Assembly (NCBI GenBank): GCA_963743575.1
Contig: CAVUQC010000007.1
Coordinates: forward strand, 1,364,001 to 1,428,000
Reading direction: 5' to 3'
Length of the DNA stretch: 64,000 nucleotides
Source of the DNA: DASUPK01 sp963743575
Lineage (GTDB): Bacteria > Actinomycetota > Thermoleophilia > Solirubrobacterales > 70-9
Of this stretch, positions 1 to 9,155 are shown piece by piece. A program made the translations under genes and the position numbers. The first letter of the stretch is position 1. Each line of letters opens with the position of its first letter. The notes under the pieces are model-generated. The model saw nothing but the letters and a program-made list of their open reading frames with translations, had not been told where the DNA came from and made no database searches.

Positions 1-1243
1 CATGTACTGCGGCGACCGCGACCACTACGGCTTCCTCAAGGAGGCCTTCGGGCTCTTTGCCCACCAGAACGCGCTCCAGCGGGACATGTGCCCGAGCGCC
101 ACCCGGTTTGAGGGCGAGATCATTGCGATGGCGCTCGACCTGATGCATGCCGGCGAGCTGAACGGCGCCGAGCCCGCGGGGATGGTCACCTCGGGGGGCA
201 GCGCCAGCATCGCCCAAGCAGTGCTCGCCTACCGGGAGCAGGGCCGCGAGGCGCGCGGCATCGCCAAGCCCAACCTGGTGAAGCCGGAGACGGCGCACCC
301 GGCCTTCGACAAGGCATGCCACCTCTTCGGCGTCGAGGTGCGCCGGGCCGAGATCGACCCGGAGACGACATTGGTGCGGCCGCGGACCGTCGCGGAGCTG
401 ATCGACGATCAGACAGTCGCGATCGTCGGCTCGGCCGGCAACTACGGCTACGGCACGGTCGACCCGATCGCAGAGCTGGGTGAGCTCGCGATCGAGCGTG
501 GGGTGGGGCTGCACATCGACGGCTGCCTCGGCGGCTACCTGCTGCCGTTCGGCGAGCAGCTCGGCCTGCCGATTCCGCCGTTCGACTTCCGGGTGCCGGG
601 CGTCACGACGATCTCCGCCGACACGCACAAGTACGGCTACGGCCTGAAGGGCACCTCGACGCTGCTCTTCCGCGACCGCGAGCTGCGCAACCGCTGCTAC
701 TTCTTCATGCCGGACTGGAGCGGGGGCAAGTACTTCTCGCCAGGCATCGAGGGCTCGCGCTCCGATGGCCTGCTGGCCGCGACCTGGGCGTCGCTGGTCT
801 CGATTGGGCGGAAGGGATACCGCACCTACGCGAAGCGGATCTTCGACACCGCGGCCACGATGCAGGATGCCGTCCGCTCGCACCCCGAGCTGCGCATCAT
901 GGGCGAGCCGACCTTCCTCTTCGCCTTCACCTCGGACAAGTTCGACATCTACCACGTCAACGACGAGATGAAGAGGCGCGGCTGGCGCCTCAACGGCCTG
1001 CAGTACCCGAACGCGCTCCACATGGCGGTGACGCGGCCGCAGACGCAGGCGGGGGTCACGGAGGCGTTCGCCTCGGACCTCGACACCGCGGTCGCCTACG
1101 CCCGCGAGCAGGGCGATCAGCCGGCGGAGTCGAGCGCGATATATGGCGGAGTTCCCGGCGGTCTCAACGCAGACGCCGAGCAGATGATCCGTGGCGTGAT
1201 GACCCAGCTGATGGACTCGCAGCAGGCAGTTCCGGCCGCGTGA
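1..1243 (+). CDS. PLP-dependent lyase/decarboxylase, sphingosine-1-phosphate lyase-like (5' truncated)
   Basis: This pyridoxal-phosphate fold-type I enzyme runs in from outside the window, so its N-terminus is missing. Counting from the first visible Met, the PLP lysine is in SADTHKYGYG (about residue 210), preceded by HIDGCLGG (about 171-178) with the cofactor-ring aspartate, and a GGSAS segment near 65 that would bind the phosphate. These motifs match the sphingosine-1-phosphate lyase branch of the group II decarboxylase family, which cleaves phosphorylated amino alcohols by a retro-aldol reaction; glutamate or tyrosine decarboxylases are more distant alternatives. The stop overlaps the GTG start of the next gene as GTGA, so the two are translationally coupled. 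Bacterial substrates of this branch are mostly unknown and I do not assign one. Confidence 0.85.
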   Translation, partial: MYCGDRDHYGFLKEAFGLFAHQNALQRDMCPSATRFEGEIIAMALDLMHAGELNGAEPAGMVTSGGSASIAQAVLAYREQGREARGIAKPNLVKPETAHPAFDKACHLFGVEVRRAEIDPETTLVRPRTVAELIDDQTVAIVGSAGNYGYGTVDPIAELGELAIERGVGLHIDGCLGGYLLPFGEQLGLPIPPFDFRVPGVTTISADTHKYGYGLKGTSTLLFRDRELRNRCYFFMPDWSGGKYFSPGIEGSRSDGLLAATWASLVSIGRKGYRTYAKRIFDTAATMQDAVRSHPELRIMGEPTFLFAFTSDKFDIYHVNDEMKRRGWRLNGLQYPNALHMAVTRPQTQAGVTEAFASDLDTAVAYAREQGDQPAESSAIYGGVPGGLNADAEQMIRGVMTQLMDSQQAVPAA

Positions 1244-2778
1244 GCGGCGACGAGCGGTTCGTCCTCGCGATCGACCTCGGCAGCGGGGCGCTCAAGGTGG
1301 GGGCGGTGTCGCTGACGGGCGAGATTGCGGCGGTCCGCCAGCGCGACTACGAGACCGAGCGGTCGCCGGGCGGTGGGGCCGTCCAGGACGCCGCGGATTG
1401 GTGGGAGATGGTCCGCGAGCTGTCCCGATCGGTCCTCGAGGGAATTCCGCCAGAGCGCATCGTCGCCGTCTCCTGCACCGGGCAGTGGGCCAGCACCGTC
1501 CCGGTGGACGAGTCGGGCGAGCCCGTGGGCCCCTGCCTGATGTGGCTCGACACCCGAGGCGGGCGCCGAACCCGCGAAGCGATCGGCGGCCCGCTGATGG
1601 GCTACTCGCCGCGCGCGCTGGCGACCTGGGTCCGTAGGACGGGAGGGGTTCCCTCCCCGTTCGGCGGCGATCCGGTCGGCCACATGCTGCGCTTCGAGCA
1701 CGACGAGCCCGAGATCGCCGCGGCCGCCCGCTGGTACCTCGAGCCTGTCGACTATCTGAGCATGCGTTTCACGGGTCGCGCCGCGGCCACGCACGCCTCC
1801 ATGAGTGCGGCCTGGCTCACCGACAACCGGCACCTCGACCGGCTCGAGTACGACCCGGTCCTCGTCGGGAGGCTCGGGCTGAACGCCGCCAAGCTGCCGC
1901 CCCTCGTGGAGACGGGCTCCCTGATCGGAACGGTCCGATCGGAGGTCGCCTCCGATCTGGGGATCAGCCCCCAGGCGAGGGTCGTCACCGGGACCCCCGA
2001 CCTGCACTCCGCGGCGCTCGGCTGCGGGGCGATCGGGGAGGGCCAGGCCCACATCACGATCAGCACCACCTCCTGGATCTCGCTGCCCTTCCCGCGCAAG
2101 AAGACGGACGCCCTGCACTCCATCGCGACGGTCCCGGGGCTCGACTCGCAGAGCTTCCTGGTCGCCAACAACCACGAGGCGGCCGGGCTCTGCCTGCGCT
2201 GGCTGCGGGACAGCTTCACCCTGGGCGAGCCCGGCGACTTCGAGCGCCTGATCGAGCTTGCATCGAGCTCTCCGGCGGGCAGCGGCGGGGTCCTCTTCAC
2301 CCCCTGGCTGGCCGGGGAGCGCTCGCCGGTCGACGATCGCAACGCCCGCGGCGGCTGGCACAACCTCTCCGCCGAGACCGGCAACGCGGACCTGGTCCGG
2401 TCCGTGCTCGAGGGTGTGGCGTACAACAGCCGCTGGCTGAACGATGCGGTGGAGGGCTTCGCGAAGCAGCGCCTCGAGCCCCTTCGCATCTTCGGCGGTG
2501 GGGCAATATCTGACCTCTGGTGCCAGATCCACGCCGACGTCATGGACCGCAGGATCGAGCGGGTCGCCGACCCGATGCACGCCAACCTCAGGGGCGCCGC
2601 GCTCTTCGCCGCCCTCGGCTTGGGCGAGGTCTCACGCGACCGAATCCGCGACCTTGTTCCCGTCGACCGCGTCTTCGAGCCTGACCCCGGCACGCGCGAC
2701 GTCTACGACCGCCTCTTCGCGGAGTTCCCCGGCCTCTACAAGGCCCAGCGCAAGATGTTCGCCCGGCTCAACGGCTGA
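1240..2778 (+). CDS. FGGY-family carbohydrate kinase (xylulokinase-like)
   Basis: The 512-residue product is a two-domain ATP-dependent sugar kinase of the FGGY family. The N-terminal ATPase fold opens with AIDLGSGALKVGAV (phosphate-1 motif), and the C-terminal domain has the FGGGAISDLWCQIHADV segment, which binds adenosine in xylulokinases and glycerol kinases. Length is normal for the family. GTG is the start because it overlaps the stop of the lyase gene. The sugar or polyol cannot be read from the sequence. Coupling to a lyase for phosphorylated substrates suggests the pair acts on one catabolic intermediate, which is inference. Its 3' end overlaps the convergent GNAT gene by 11 bases. 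Confidence 0.88.
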   Translation: MSGDERFVLAIDLGSGALKVGAVSLTGEIAAVRQRDYETERSPGGGAVQDAADWWEMVRELSRSVLEGIPPERIVAVSCTGQWASTVPVDESGEPVGPCLMWLDTRGGRRTREAIGGPLMGYSPRALATWVRRTGGVPSPFGGDPVGHMLRFEHDEPEIAAAARWYLEPVDYLSMRFTGRAAATHASMSAAWLTDNRHLDRLEYDPVLVGRLGLNAAKLPPLVETGSLIGTVRSEVASDLGISPQARVVTGTPDLHSAALGCGAIGEGQAHITISTTSWISLPFPRKKTDALHSIATVPGLDSQSFLVANNHEAAGLCLRWLRDSFTLGEPGDFERLIELASSSPAGSGGVLFTPWLAGERSPVDDRNARGGWHNLSAETGNADLVRSVLEGVAYNSRWLNDAVEGFAKQRLEPLRIFGGGAISDLWCQIHADVMDRRIERVADPMHANLRGAALFAALGLGEVSRDRIRDLVPVDRVFEPDPGTRDVYDRLFAEFPGLYKAQRKMFARLNG

Positions 2779-3364
2779 CGGCGTCCCGCCACATCGTCGT
2801 GACGGTGTGCAGCTCATCGGGTGTCTCGAAGGCGCCGTGCTTCTCGAAGCCGAGGCGCTCGTAGCGGTGGTTGTTTCCCGGGTTACTGGACTCGAGATAG
2901 GTCGGCTGGCCCTCCTGGTCGGCCCGTGCGAGCAGCTCCGCCAGCAGGCCCATGCCGATCCCCTTCCCGCAGCTGTCCTCCCGGGTGCCAAGGATGCTCA
3001 GGTAGTAGAAGGGCCGGCTCTGCGGGAGGGCGGCCTCGAAGCGGTGCATCGTCTCCAGAACGGCCGCGGCGTGGGACCCGAGCGCCTCCCGAACGAAGGG
3101 CTCCAGCCTCGCCTCGGCTTCCTCGCTCAGCTCGGGTTGCCCGGGATGGGTGAAGACGGCCGCGGCCGAGGCGCGCTCGTCGCTCATCCAGACCCCGCCC
3201 CGCGGCAGGGCGCTGTCGACGTAGAGGCCGAAGACGGTGGCGTGCTGCTCGGCGCGCAGGCTCGCGTCAGGGTACATCCACGACCAGAGGGGATCGGCGT
3301 CGAATGCGGGGACGATCGTCTCCATCACCGCATCGCGGTCAGCCTCGGTCGCGACTATCGCCAT
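2768..3364 (-). CDS. GNAT family N-acetyltransferase
   Basis: The 198-residue product has the GCN5-related acetyltransferase pattern: a beta-strand YYLSILGT followed by the acetyl-CoA pyrophosphate loop in SCGKGIGMGLLAEL, then YLESSNPGNNHRYERLGFEKHG, the usual motif B ending in a conserved tyrosine and LGF. This subgroup acetylates small molecules or antibiotics, but the acceptor is unknown. The ATG is preceded by TAGGGT and seven bases, so the transcript is probably leaderless. The gene is divergent from the large kinase fusion, with 54 bases between the start codons, and convergent with the sugar kinase. Longer open reading upstream in this frame lies antisense to the kinase gene and is not coding. 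Confidence 0.88.
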   Translation of the reverse strand: MAIVATEADRDAVMETIVPAFDADPLWSWMYPDASLRAEQHATVFGLYVDSALPRGGVWMSDERASAAAVFTHPGQPELSEEAEARLEPFVREALGSHAAAVLETMHRFEAALPQSRPFYYLSILGTREDSCGKGIGMGLLAELLARADQEGQPTYLESSNPGNNHRYERLGFEKHGAFETPDELHTVTTMWRDAVSR

Positions 3365-3371
3365 GTGGGCG

Positions 3372-3409
3372 ACCCTATCCGACGGCCGCCGGGGGTCGGC
3401 TGGGATAAT
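3372..3409. promoter_or_regulatory. Bidirectional leaderless promoter region
   Basis: On the minus strand TAGGGT (3377 to 3372) sits seven bases before the GNAT ATG. On the plus strand GATAAT (3404-3409) sits nine bases before the kinase ATG. Both are plausible -10 elements, and neither start codon has a Shine-Dalgarno sequence. No clear -35 element is visible. Confidence 0.5.
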
Positions 3410-3418
3410 CCGTGGGAC

Positions 3419-6400
3419 ATGCGGTGTCCGTCCTGCGGCAATGCGAATCGTGAGGGCGCACGATTCTGTGATTCGTGCGGCAGCGAACTGAACGCGCAGC
3501 CGGTCGCCGCCGAGCCTCGTGCGGAGGACCTGCCGGCTGATGTTCCCGCCGAGATCGCCGGCCGCTACCGGGTTCGGCGCTTCCTCGGCCAGGGCGGCCG
3601 CAAGCGCGTCTACCTCTCGGATGACACCGCCAGCGGCACCGAGGTCGCGGTCGCCTTGTTCGACACCGAGGGCGTCGGCGCGTCCATCCAGGCCAGGGCG
3701 AGGCGCGAGGCCGAGGCGATGGGCAAGCTCGGCGACCACCCCCAGGTCGTCACGGTGCTGGACACCGGGGAGCAGGACGGCAACCCCTTCATCGTCAGCC
3801 GCTATATGCCCGGCGGCGACGTCGAGGGCCTGCTCGCCGCCGCCGGTGGACATCTCGAGGTGGAGCGGGCGGTCGAGATCGCTGCGGACGTCACGCGCGC
3901 GCTCGAGCACGCTCATGCTCGCGGCGTCGTCCACCGCGACCTGAAGCCGGCCAACGTCTGGATCGACGACGACGGCCACGCCAGGCTCGGCGACTTCGGC
4001 CTGGCCACGACGGAGGCTCGCGCCCGCGTCAGTGGCGGCACGCTGGTCGGAACGGTCGCCTACCTGCCGCCGGAGCAGGCTCTCGGCGAGGCCGCGGGCC
4101 CTGCGAGCGACCTCTACTCCCTCGGCGCCCTTCTCTACGAGATGCTCACGGGCCAGCCGCCGTTCCCCGGGGACGACGCGGTTTCGATCATCTCCCAGCA
4201 CCTGCACGCGGACCCGGTCCCGCCGTCACGCCACAACGACGCGGTGCCCGAGGCGCTCGATCGAGCGGTCATCCGGCTGCTGGCGAAGCAGTCCGACGAC
4301 CGGCCGGCCAACGCATCCGACGCGCGTGACGGGATCCTCGCCGCGCTCGCGGAGCAGCCCGATGAGGCTGACGAGGAGCGGCCCGCCAACCCGCTCGAGA
4401 GCCTCGCCGGCGGCGTCTTCGTCGGGCGTGAGCGCGAGCTGGAGCGGCTTCGCGAGGCGGTCGACTCGGCCCTCTCCGGCCGGGGATCGCTCCAGCTGCT
4501 GGTGGGTGAGCCCGGAATCGGCAAGACCCGCGCCTCTGAGGAGCTCGCCACCTACGCTCGCGTCAGCGGCGCGCGCGTCTACTGGGGCCGCTGCCGCGAC
4601 GATGAGGGCGCCCCGGCCTACTGGCCCTGGGTCCAGGCGCTCCGCGCCTATGCACGCGACGCCGATCCGGTCGCGCTCGCGTGGCAGCTCGGCGCGGGTG
4701 CGCCGGAGGTGGCCCAGCTCGTGCCGGAGATCGCCGAGAAGCTCGACGTGGAGCCCGCTCGCGGCCTCGACAGCGAGGAGGCGCGCTTCCGGCTCTTCGA
4801 CTCCGTCACGAGCCTGCTGCTCGCGGCCGCGCGCGACCGGCCGATAATGATCGTCCTCGACGATCTCCATTGGGCGGACGAGCCCTCCCTGCTCCTCCTC
4901 CGCTTCGCGGCGCGCGAGCTGGCCTCCAGCGGCCTCCTCATCCTCGGCACCTATCGCGACGTCGAGCTCGGCCGCCACCATCCGCTCGCACGGATGCTCG
5001 GTGAGATGTCGGGGATCGAGGGCAGCGGCCGGATTCCGCTACGCGGCCTTTCCATCGCCGCGGTCGAGCGCTACATCGAGATGACCGCCGGCACCCCGGC
5101 GCCTCCCGGCCTGGCGGACGCGGTCCAGGAGCAGACGGACGGGAACCCGTTCTTCGTCGGCGAGGTGGTCCGCCTGCTGGCGAGCGAGGGCAAGCTCAGC
5201 TCGGGCGGCAGCGCCGCCGAGCTCGAGATCCCGCAGGGCGTCCGGGAGGTCGTCGGGCGGCGCCTCGACCGCCTCAGCGAGAACACGAACGAGGCTCTGC
5301 GGGTCGCGGCCGTGATCGGCCGCGATTTCGACCGGGAGCTCGTCTGGCGGGTCGCGCAACTGGAGCCGAAGGAGCTGATGAAGGCCGCGGATGAGGCGGT
5401 CGCCGAACGCCTGGTCACCGACCTCGGGGAGGGGCACTACTCCTTCGCCCACGCGCTTGTCCGCGACACCCTCTATGAGGAGCTCAGCCCGCCGAAGCGC
5501 TCAGCGCTCCACGAGCGGGCAGGACTGTCCATCGAGGAGATGTGTGGAGGAAACGTGGACGAGCGGCTCGGCGAGCTCGCGCACCACTTCCTGGCCGCGG
5601 CTCCTCGAGGCGATCTGGCAAAGGCGATCGACTACGCCCAGCGCGCCGGCGAGCAGGACATGGATCAGCTCGCCTACGAGGACGCTGTCGACGTCTACGG
5701 TCGCGCGCTCGAGGTGCTCGAGCTGATGGACGATCCCGACGAGGCGCTGCAGTGCAGCCTCCTGCTCTCACTCGGCGGGGCGGAGGCCAAGTCGGCCCGC
5801 GTGGCGGACGCCCGGCACGCCTTCGAGCGCGCCGCGGAGTCGGCTCGCCGCCTCGACGACACGGACAGCCTCGTGGGAGCCGCGATCGGAATCGCGATGA
5901 TGAGCGACGCCGGGCGCCTCGACGAGCAGCTCCTGGCCCTGCTCGACGAGGCGCTCGACCGGATCGGGCCGGAGCGCACCGCTCGCCGCGCGGCGCTGCT
6001 CAGCGCAAAGTCGGCCGAGGTCTATTGGGAGAGCAATGACGTCAGCCTCTCGTCCGACCTGGTCGATGAGGCGATCGAGATCGCAAGGGAGGTCGATGCC
6101 CCGACGACCCTCGCCGCGGCGCTGCACCGCAAGATCTTCATCCCGACCGGGCCAGGGTCCGCTCGAGAGCGAATGGCGATCGCCGACGAGATGCTCGGCC
6201 TGGGCGAGCGGTGTCGCGACCGTGAGGCGGTCCTCCGCGGGCACGCCTACCGGCTCTGGAGCTATCTGGAGCTGGGCGACGTCGCCTCCGTGGATCGCGA
6301 GCTGAGCCAGTACGCCCGGGTGGCGGAGGAGCTGCGGATGCCCGAGCACTCCTGGCACACCTACGCGCTGCGAGGGATGCGTGTTCTGCTCGACGGCCGG

Positions 6401-7735
6401 ATCGAGGAGGCGGAGCGGCTCGCCGAGCAGGCGCGGAGGGCTGGCGATCGGGCCGAGCAGGCGATCTCACAGCAGTACTACGGCATCCAGATGATCCAGA
6501 TCCGGAGCATGCAGGGCCGCGGCGAGGAGCTCCTGCCGAGGGTCCGTGAGCTGGCGGAGGAGTTCCCCGGGATCCCAGCCTGGCGCGTGGGCGTGGTCAC
6601 CCTCTCGGCTCGCTCGGGTGACCTGGACGTGGCGCGCCGCGAGCTCGAGCGCTTGGCCGGGGACGACTTCTCAGCGATCCCGAAGGACGCCAACTGGTTC
6701 ACCGCGATGAGCCTGCTGGGCGAAGCCATCGCCTTGATCGGAGATGAGGCGCGAGCCCCCCTGGCCTATGAGGCGCTGCTCCCCTACGAGGGGCTGACCA
6801 TCGTGGTGGCCCGCGCCGCCGGCTGCAATGGCCCGGTCGACCGGGTCCTCGGGATGCTGGCGATGACAATGGGCCGGCTGGATGACGCCGAGCGTCATCT
6901 GCGCAACGCGGTCGAGGTCGCCACGCACATGGGCGACCGGCCGGGAATGGCGCTCTGCGGCCTGGCCCTCGCGGAGATGCTCCTGGCCCGCGACGGACCA
7001 GATGACCGCGAGCACGCCCAGGAGATGCTCCCCACGGTGCTCACCACCGCCCGCGAGATGGGCGCACGCTGGATCGTCGAACGGGCGCTGCGGGATCGCC
7101 TCGACGCTCAGGGGCTGAGCGGGGTTGACGTGACCACGTCCATCGACGAGATGGTCTCCGCCCTCGAGGAGGAGCGGCCGGACATGAGGGCCCACGCCGC
7201 TCCCGACGGCACGGTCGCGATCCTGTTCAGCGACATCGAGGACTCGACGGTGCTCACCGAGAGGCTCGGCGATGAGCGCTGGCTCGACGTCCTCCGCGAG
7301 CACAACGCGATCTTCCGCGAGCAGATCTCCCGCCACGACGGCTACGAGGTGAAAAGCCAGGGCGACGGCTTCATGCTCGCCTTCCCAGATCCCTTCGAGG
7401 CGCTCGAGTGCGCGATCGACGTGCAGCGCGCCTTTGCCGAGCGCGAACAGGAGGGCGAGGGGGAGTCCCTGCGTGTCCGGATGGGCCTGCACACGGGCGA
7501 GGTGATCTCCGAGGAGGGCGACTACTTCGGCAAGAACGTGATCCTCGCCGCGCGAATCGCCGCCGAGGCGCTGGGCAGCGAGATCCTCGTCTCGCAGGAG
7601 CTGCGGGACGCGGCATCCTCGGGCGACGGGGATGGCCTGCGCTTCGACCGCGGCCGCGAGCTCGAGCTCAAGGGGCTCGCGGGCAGCCACCGGGTCTTCC
7701 GCGCCGAATGGGCCGCCCAAGAGACGGCAGCCTGA
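3419..7735 (+). CDS. Ser/Thr protein kinase - AAA ATPase - TPR - class III adenylyl cyclase fusion
   Basis: The 1438-residue signalling protein is probably cytoplasmic. In order it has: a zinc ribbon (Cys3, Cys6, Cys17, Cys20); a Hanks-type kinase domain (about 48-310) with HRDLKPAN (catalytic Asp174), DFG (Asp192) and a PPE activation-segment end; an AAA_16/STAND-type ATPase with GEPGIGKT (Lys369) and LDDLHWAD; a long alpha-helical TPR-like region (about 720-1240); and a C-terminal class III cyclase domain with FSDIEDS (metal Asp near 1272), KSQGDGF and an N-x5-R active-site helix. The usual VAIK lysine is absent: the strand reads EVAVALFD. A lysine stands instead in the glycine-rich loop (GQGGRKRVY, Lys62), the place used by WNK kinases. 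Start chosen at the ATG before the zinc ribbon. The predicted roles are protein phosphorylation and cAMP synthesis; the signal is unknown. Confidence 0.9.
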   Translation: MRCPSCGNANREGARFCDSCGSELNAQPVAAEPRAEDLPADVPAEIAGRYRVRRFLGQGGRKRVYLSDDTASGTEVAVALFDTEGVGASIQARARREAEAMGKLGDHPQVVTVLDTGEQDGNPFIVSRYMPGGDVEGLLAAAGGHLEVERAVEIAADVTRALEHAHARGVVHRDLKPANVWIDDDGHARLGDFGLATTEARARVSGGTLVGTVAYLPPEQALGEAAGPASDLYSLGALLYEMLTGQPPFPGDDAVSIISQHLHADPVPPSRHNDAVPEALDRAVIRLLAKQSDDRPANASDARDGILAALAEQPDEADEERPANPLESLAGGVFVGRERELERLREAVDSALSGRGSLQLLVGEPGIGKTRASEELATYARVSGARVYWGRCRDDEGAPAYWPWVQALRAYARDADPVALAWQLGAGAPEVAQLVPEIAEKLDVEPARGLDSEEARFRLFDSVTSLLLAAARDRPIMIVLDDLHWADEPSLLLLRFAARELASSGLLILGTYRDVELGRHHPLARMLGEMSGIEGSGRIPLRGLSIAAVERYIEMTAGTPAPPGLADAVQEQTDGNPFFVGEVVRLLASEGKLSSGGSAAELEIPQGVREVVGRRLDRLSENTNEALRVAAVIGRDFDRELVWRVAQLEPKELMKAADEAVAERLVTDLGEGHYSFAHALVRDTLYEELSPPKRSALHERAGLSIEEMCGGNVDERLGELAHHFLAAAPRGDLAKAIDYAQRAGEQDMDQLAYEDAVDVYGRALEVLELMDDPDEALQCSLLLSLGGAEAKSARVADARHAFERAAESARRLDDTDSLVGAAIGIAMMSDAGRLDEQLLALLDEALDRIGPERTARRAALLSAKSAEVYWESNDVSLSSDLVDEAIEIAREVDAPTTLAAALHRKIFIPTGPGSARERMAIADEMLGLGERCRDREAVLRGHAYRLWSYLELGDVASVDRELSQYARVAEELRMPEHSWHTYALRGMRVLLDGRIEEAERLAEQARRAGDRAEQAISQQYYGIQMIQIRSMQGRGEELLPRVRELAEEFPGIPAWRVGVVTLSARSGDLDVARRELERLAGDDFSAIPKDANWFTAMSLLGEAIALIGDEARAPLAYEALLPYEGLTIVVARAAGCNGPVDRVLGMLAMTMGRLDDAERHLRNAVEVATHMGDRPGMALCGLALAEMLLARDGPDDREHAQEMLPTVLTTAREMGARWIVERALRDRLDAQGLSGVDVTTSIDEMVSALEEERPDMRAHAAPDGTVAILFSDIEDSTVLTERLGDERWLDVLREHNAIFREQISRHDGYEVKSQGDGFMLAFPDPFEALECAIDVQRAFAEREQEGEGESLRVRMGLHTGEVISEEGDYFGKNVILAARIAAEALGSEILVSQELRDAASSGDGDGLRFDRGRELELKGLAGSHRVFRAEWAAQETAA

Positions 7736-8331
7736 TCGACGAATTCGTCACTCATACGGTCGAATTGCCGAGCGGCGACCTTCGCGTGCTGCAGCCCGCG
7801 GACGCGGCTGAGATCCCGGACGACCACCAGGTCGAATGGGCGCCGCTCGCGCCCTACTGGTCCGTGCTCTGGCGCAGCGGCATGGCGCTGGCGCGGGAGC
7901 TCGACACGGAGGACCTGGCCGGCAAGCGCGTGGTCGAGCTCGGCTGCGGGCTGGCCATCCCGAGCATCGCCGCCGCCCGGGCAGGAGCCGAGGTGACCGC
8001 AACCGATGGCGACATCGATGCGCTTGCGGTCGTCAGGCGCAACGCGAGGGAGAACTCCGTCGAGCTGGAGACCGCAGCCGTCGACTGGGCGGACCCGAAC
8101 GAGCTGGTCGAGCGCGGCCCTTTCGACTTCGTGCTCGCATCGGATGTGCTCTACGAGCGTCCCGGCGTGGCGATGCTGCTGAACCTGCTGCCGCGCCTGG
8201 CACCGGTCGCCTGGGTCGCCGACCCCGGACGTCCGGCCGCCGAGGCCTTCTTCGAGCAGGCGTACAGGCGCTGGCCGATCGAATCTCACGTGCGCGGAGT
8301 CGTCCGGCTGCATCGAATTCTGATGGACTGA
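7708..8331 (+). CDS. Class I SAM-dependent methyltransferase (Methyltransf_16/METTL21-like)
   Basis: The 207-residue Rossmann methyltransferase has motif I VVELGCGLAIPSIAAARAG, an acidic ribose-binding end TATDGD, DW for the adenine, and ASDVLYE, which corresponds to the D-x-x-Y motif of the METTL21/nicotinamide-methyltransferase group of protein-lysine and small-molecule methyltransferases. The most likely ATG lies inside the 3' end of the kinase fusion (28-base overlap, different frame), which implies an operon and coupled translation. A TTG at about 7762 is a shorter alternative. The substrate is unknown; a protein target linked to the upstream signalling protein is possible but unsupported. 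Confidence 0.85.
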   Translation: MGRPRDGSLIDEFVTHTVELPSGDLRVLQPADAAEIPDDHQVEWAPLAPYWSVLWRSGMALARELDTEDLAGKRVVELGCGLAIPSIAAARAGAEVTATDGDIDALAVVRRNARENSVELETAAVDWADPNELVERGPFDFVLASDVLYERPGVAMLLNLLPRLAPVAWVADPGRPAAEAFFEQAYRRWPIESHVRGVVRLHRILMD

Positions 8332-8358
8332 GGCATACTCAGCCGGGAGGGCCGGGAC

Positions 8359-9126
8359 GTGCTCTGGAAACTCCATAGACACATTCGCGCCGTGGTCGCG
8401 ATCGCGGTGATTGCAGTTCTCGCCGCGGCCGGGGCTGCCTTTGCCGTGCCGAAGATCACGGGCGGCTCGAAGTCGTCGGCGGACAAGCTCGCCGACACCA
8501 AGCTCGCTCCGGAGCCGTGGGCGGCCGACCCGCAGTACAGGCCGGGAGCCCAATCCCCAACCACCACGACGACGGACGCCAAGCCGGCTCCGAAGGCTCC
8601 GGTCGACCCCAAGACAGGGCTCCCGGCGGCCTCCGCCGGCAGCAACGGCTCCTTCGCACCACCTTCCCCGGCGGAGCGCAAGCGCGTCTACACCGCGACG
8701 CACCCGGTGGGCGGCAACGACTCCGCGCTCCTTCTCAACAGAACCGCGCTGGCCCCGCCCTCGGCGCCTGACCCGATCCGGGCGATGATCAGCGCCGCCA
8801 ACCTGATCGTCGGGCAGCCCTATGTGTGGGGCGGGGGACACGCCTCGTTCCAGTCGAAGGGCTATGACTGCTCCGGTGCCGTGAGCTACGCGCTGGCCGG
8901 GGCGGGCCTGCTCCAGACACCCATGACCTCGGGCGGGTTCATGGGCTACGGCGCGCCCGGCCCGGGTCAGTGGCTGACCATCTACGCGAGCCCGACCCAC
9001 GTCTACGCGGTGATCGCGGGGCTGCGCTGGGACACCGTGGGCGACGCGCGAGGCTCGGGCCCGCGCTGGCATCCGTACGACGCCTACCCGAGCGGCTTCG
9101 TCGCGCGTCACGTGCCCGGGCTCTGA
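8359..9126 (+). CDS. Secreted NlpC/P60 (C40) peptidoglycan hydrolase
   Basis: The 255-residue protein has a basic N-terminus and a hydrophobic signal segment (about 10-30), a Pro/Thr-rich linker (about 50-110), and a C-terminal NlpC/P60 domain. The catalytic cysteine is in YDCSGAV (Cys171), preceded by PYVWGGG, and the histidine is in SPTHVYAV (His214). Family members cleave D-Glu-diaminopimelate stem-peptide bonds in the cell wall. The start is GTG with GGGAGGG upstream; a CATACT -10 candidate is at 8334-8339. The extra linker suggests the domain is held away from the membrane, possibly as an uncleaved N-terminal anchor. Confidence 0.88.
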   Translation: MLWKLHRHIRAVVAIAVIAVLAAAGAAFAVPKITGGSKSSADKLADTKLAPEPWAADPQYRPGAQSPTTTTTDAKPAPKAPVDPKTGLPAASAGSNGSFAPPSPAERKRVYTATHPVGGNDSALLLNRTALAPPSAPDPIRAMISAANLIVGQPYVWGGGHASFQSKGYDCSGAVSYALAGAGLLQTPMTSGGFMGYGAPGPGQWLTIYASPTHVYAVIAGLRWDTVGDARGSGPRWHPYDAYPSGFVARHVPGL

Positions 9127-9155
9127 TCAGAGCTCGGGCACTCTAGGCTTCCGCG

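Noticed and set aside
1117..2580. Open frame of nearly 490 codons antisense to the FGGY kinase
   Set aside because: The composition is Arg/Gly/Ala/Val with no family motif, and the plus strand holds a complete kinase. It is a G+C-driven shadow.
2444..3418. Upstream extension of the kinase fusion frame for 325 codons
   Set aside because: It runs antisense to the GNAT gene and through the sugar kinase. The ATG at 3419 precedes the zinc ribbon and follows a -10 element.
7522..9111. Minus-strand open frame of about 530 codons across the methyltransferase and NlpC/P60 genes
   Set aside because: It spans two real plus-strand genes and the gap between them, and has no recognisable domain.
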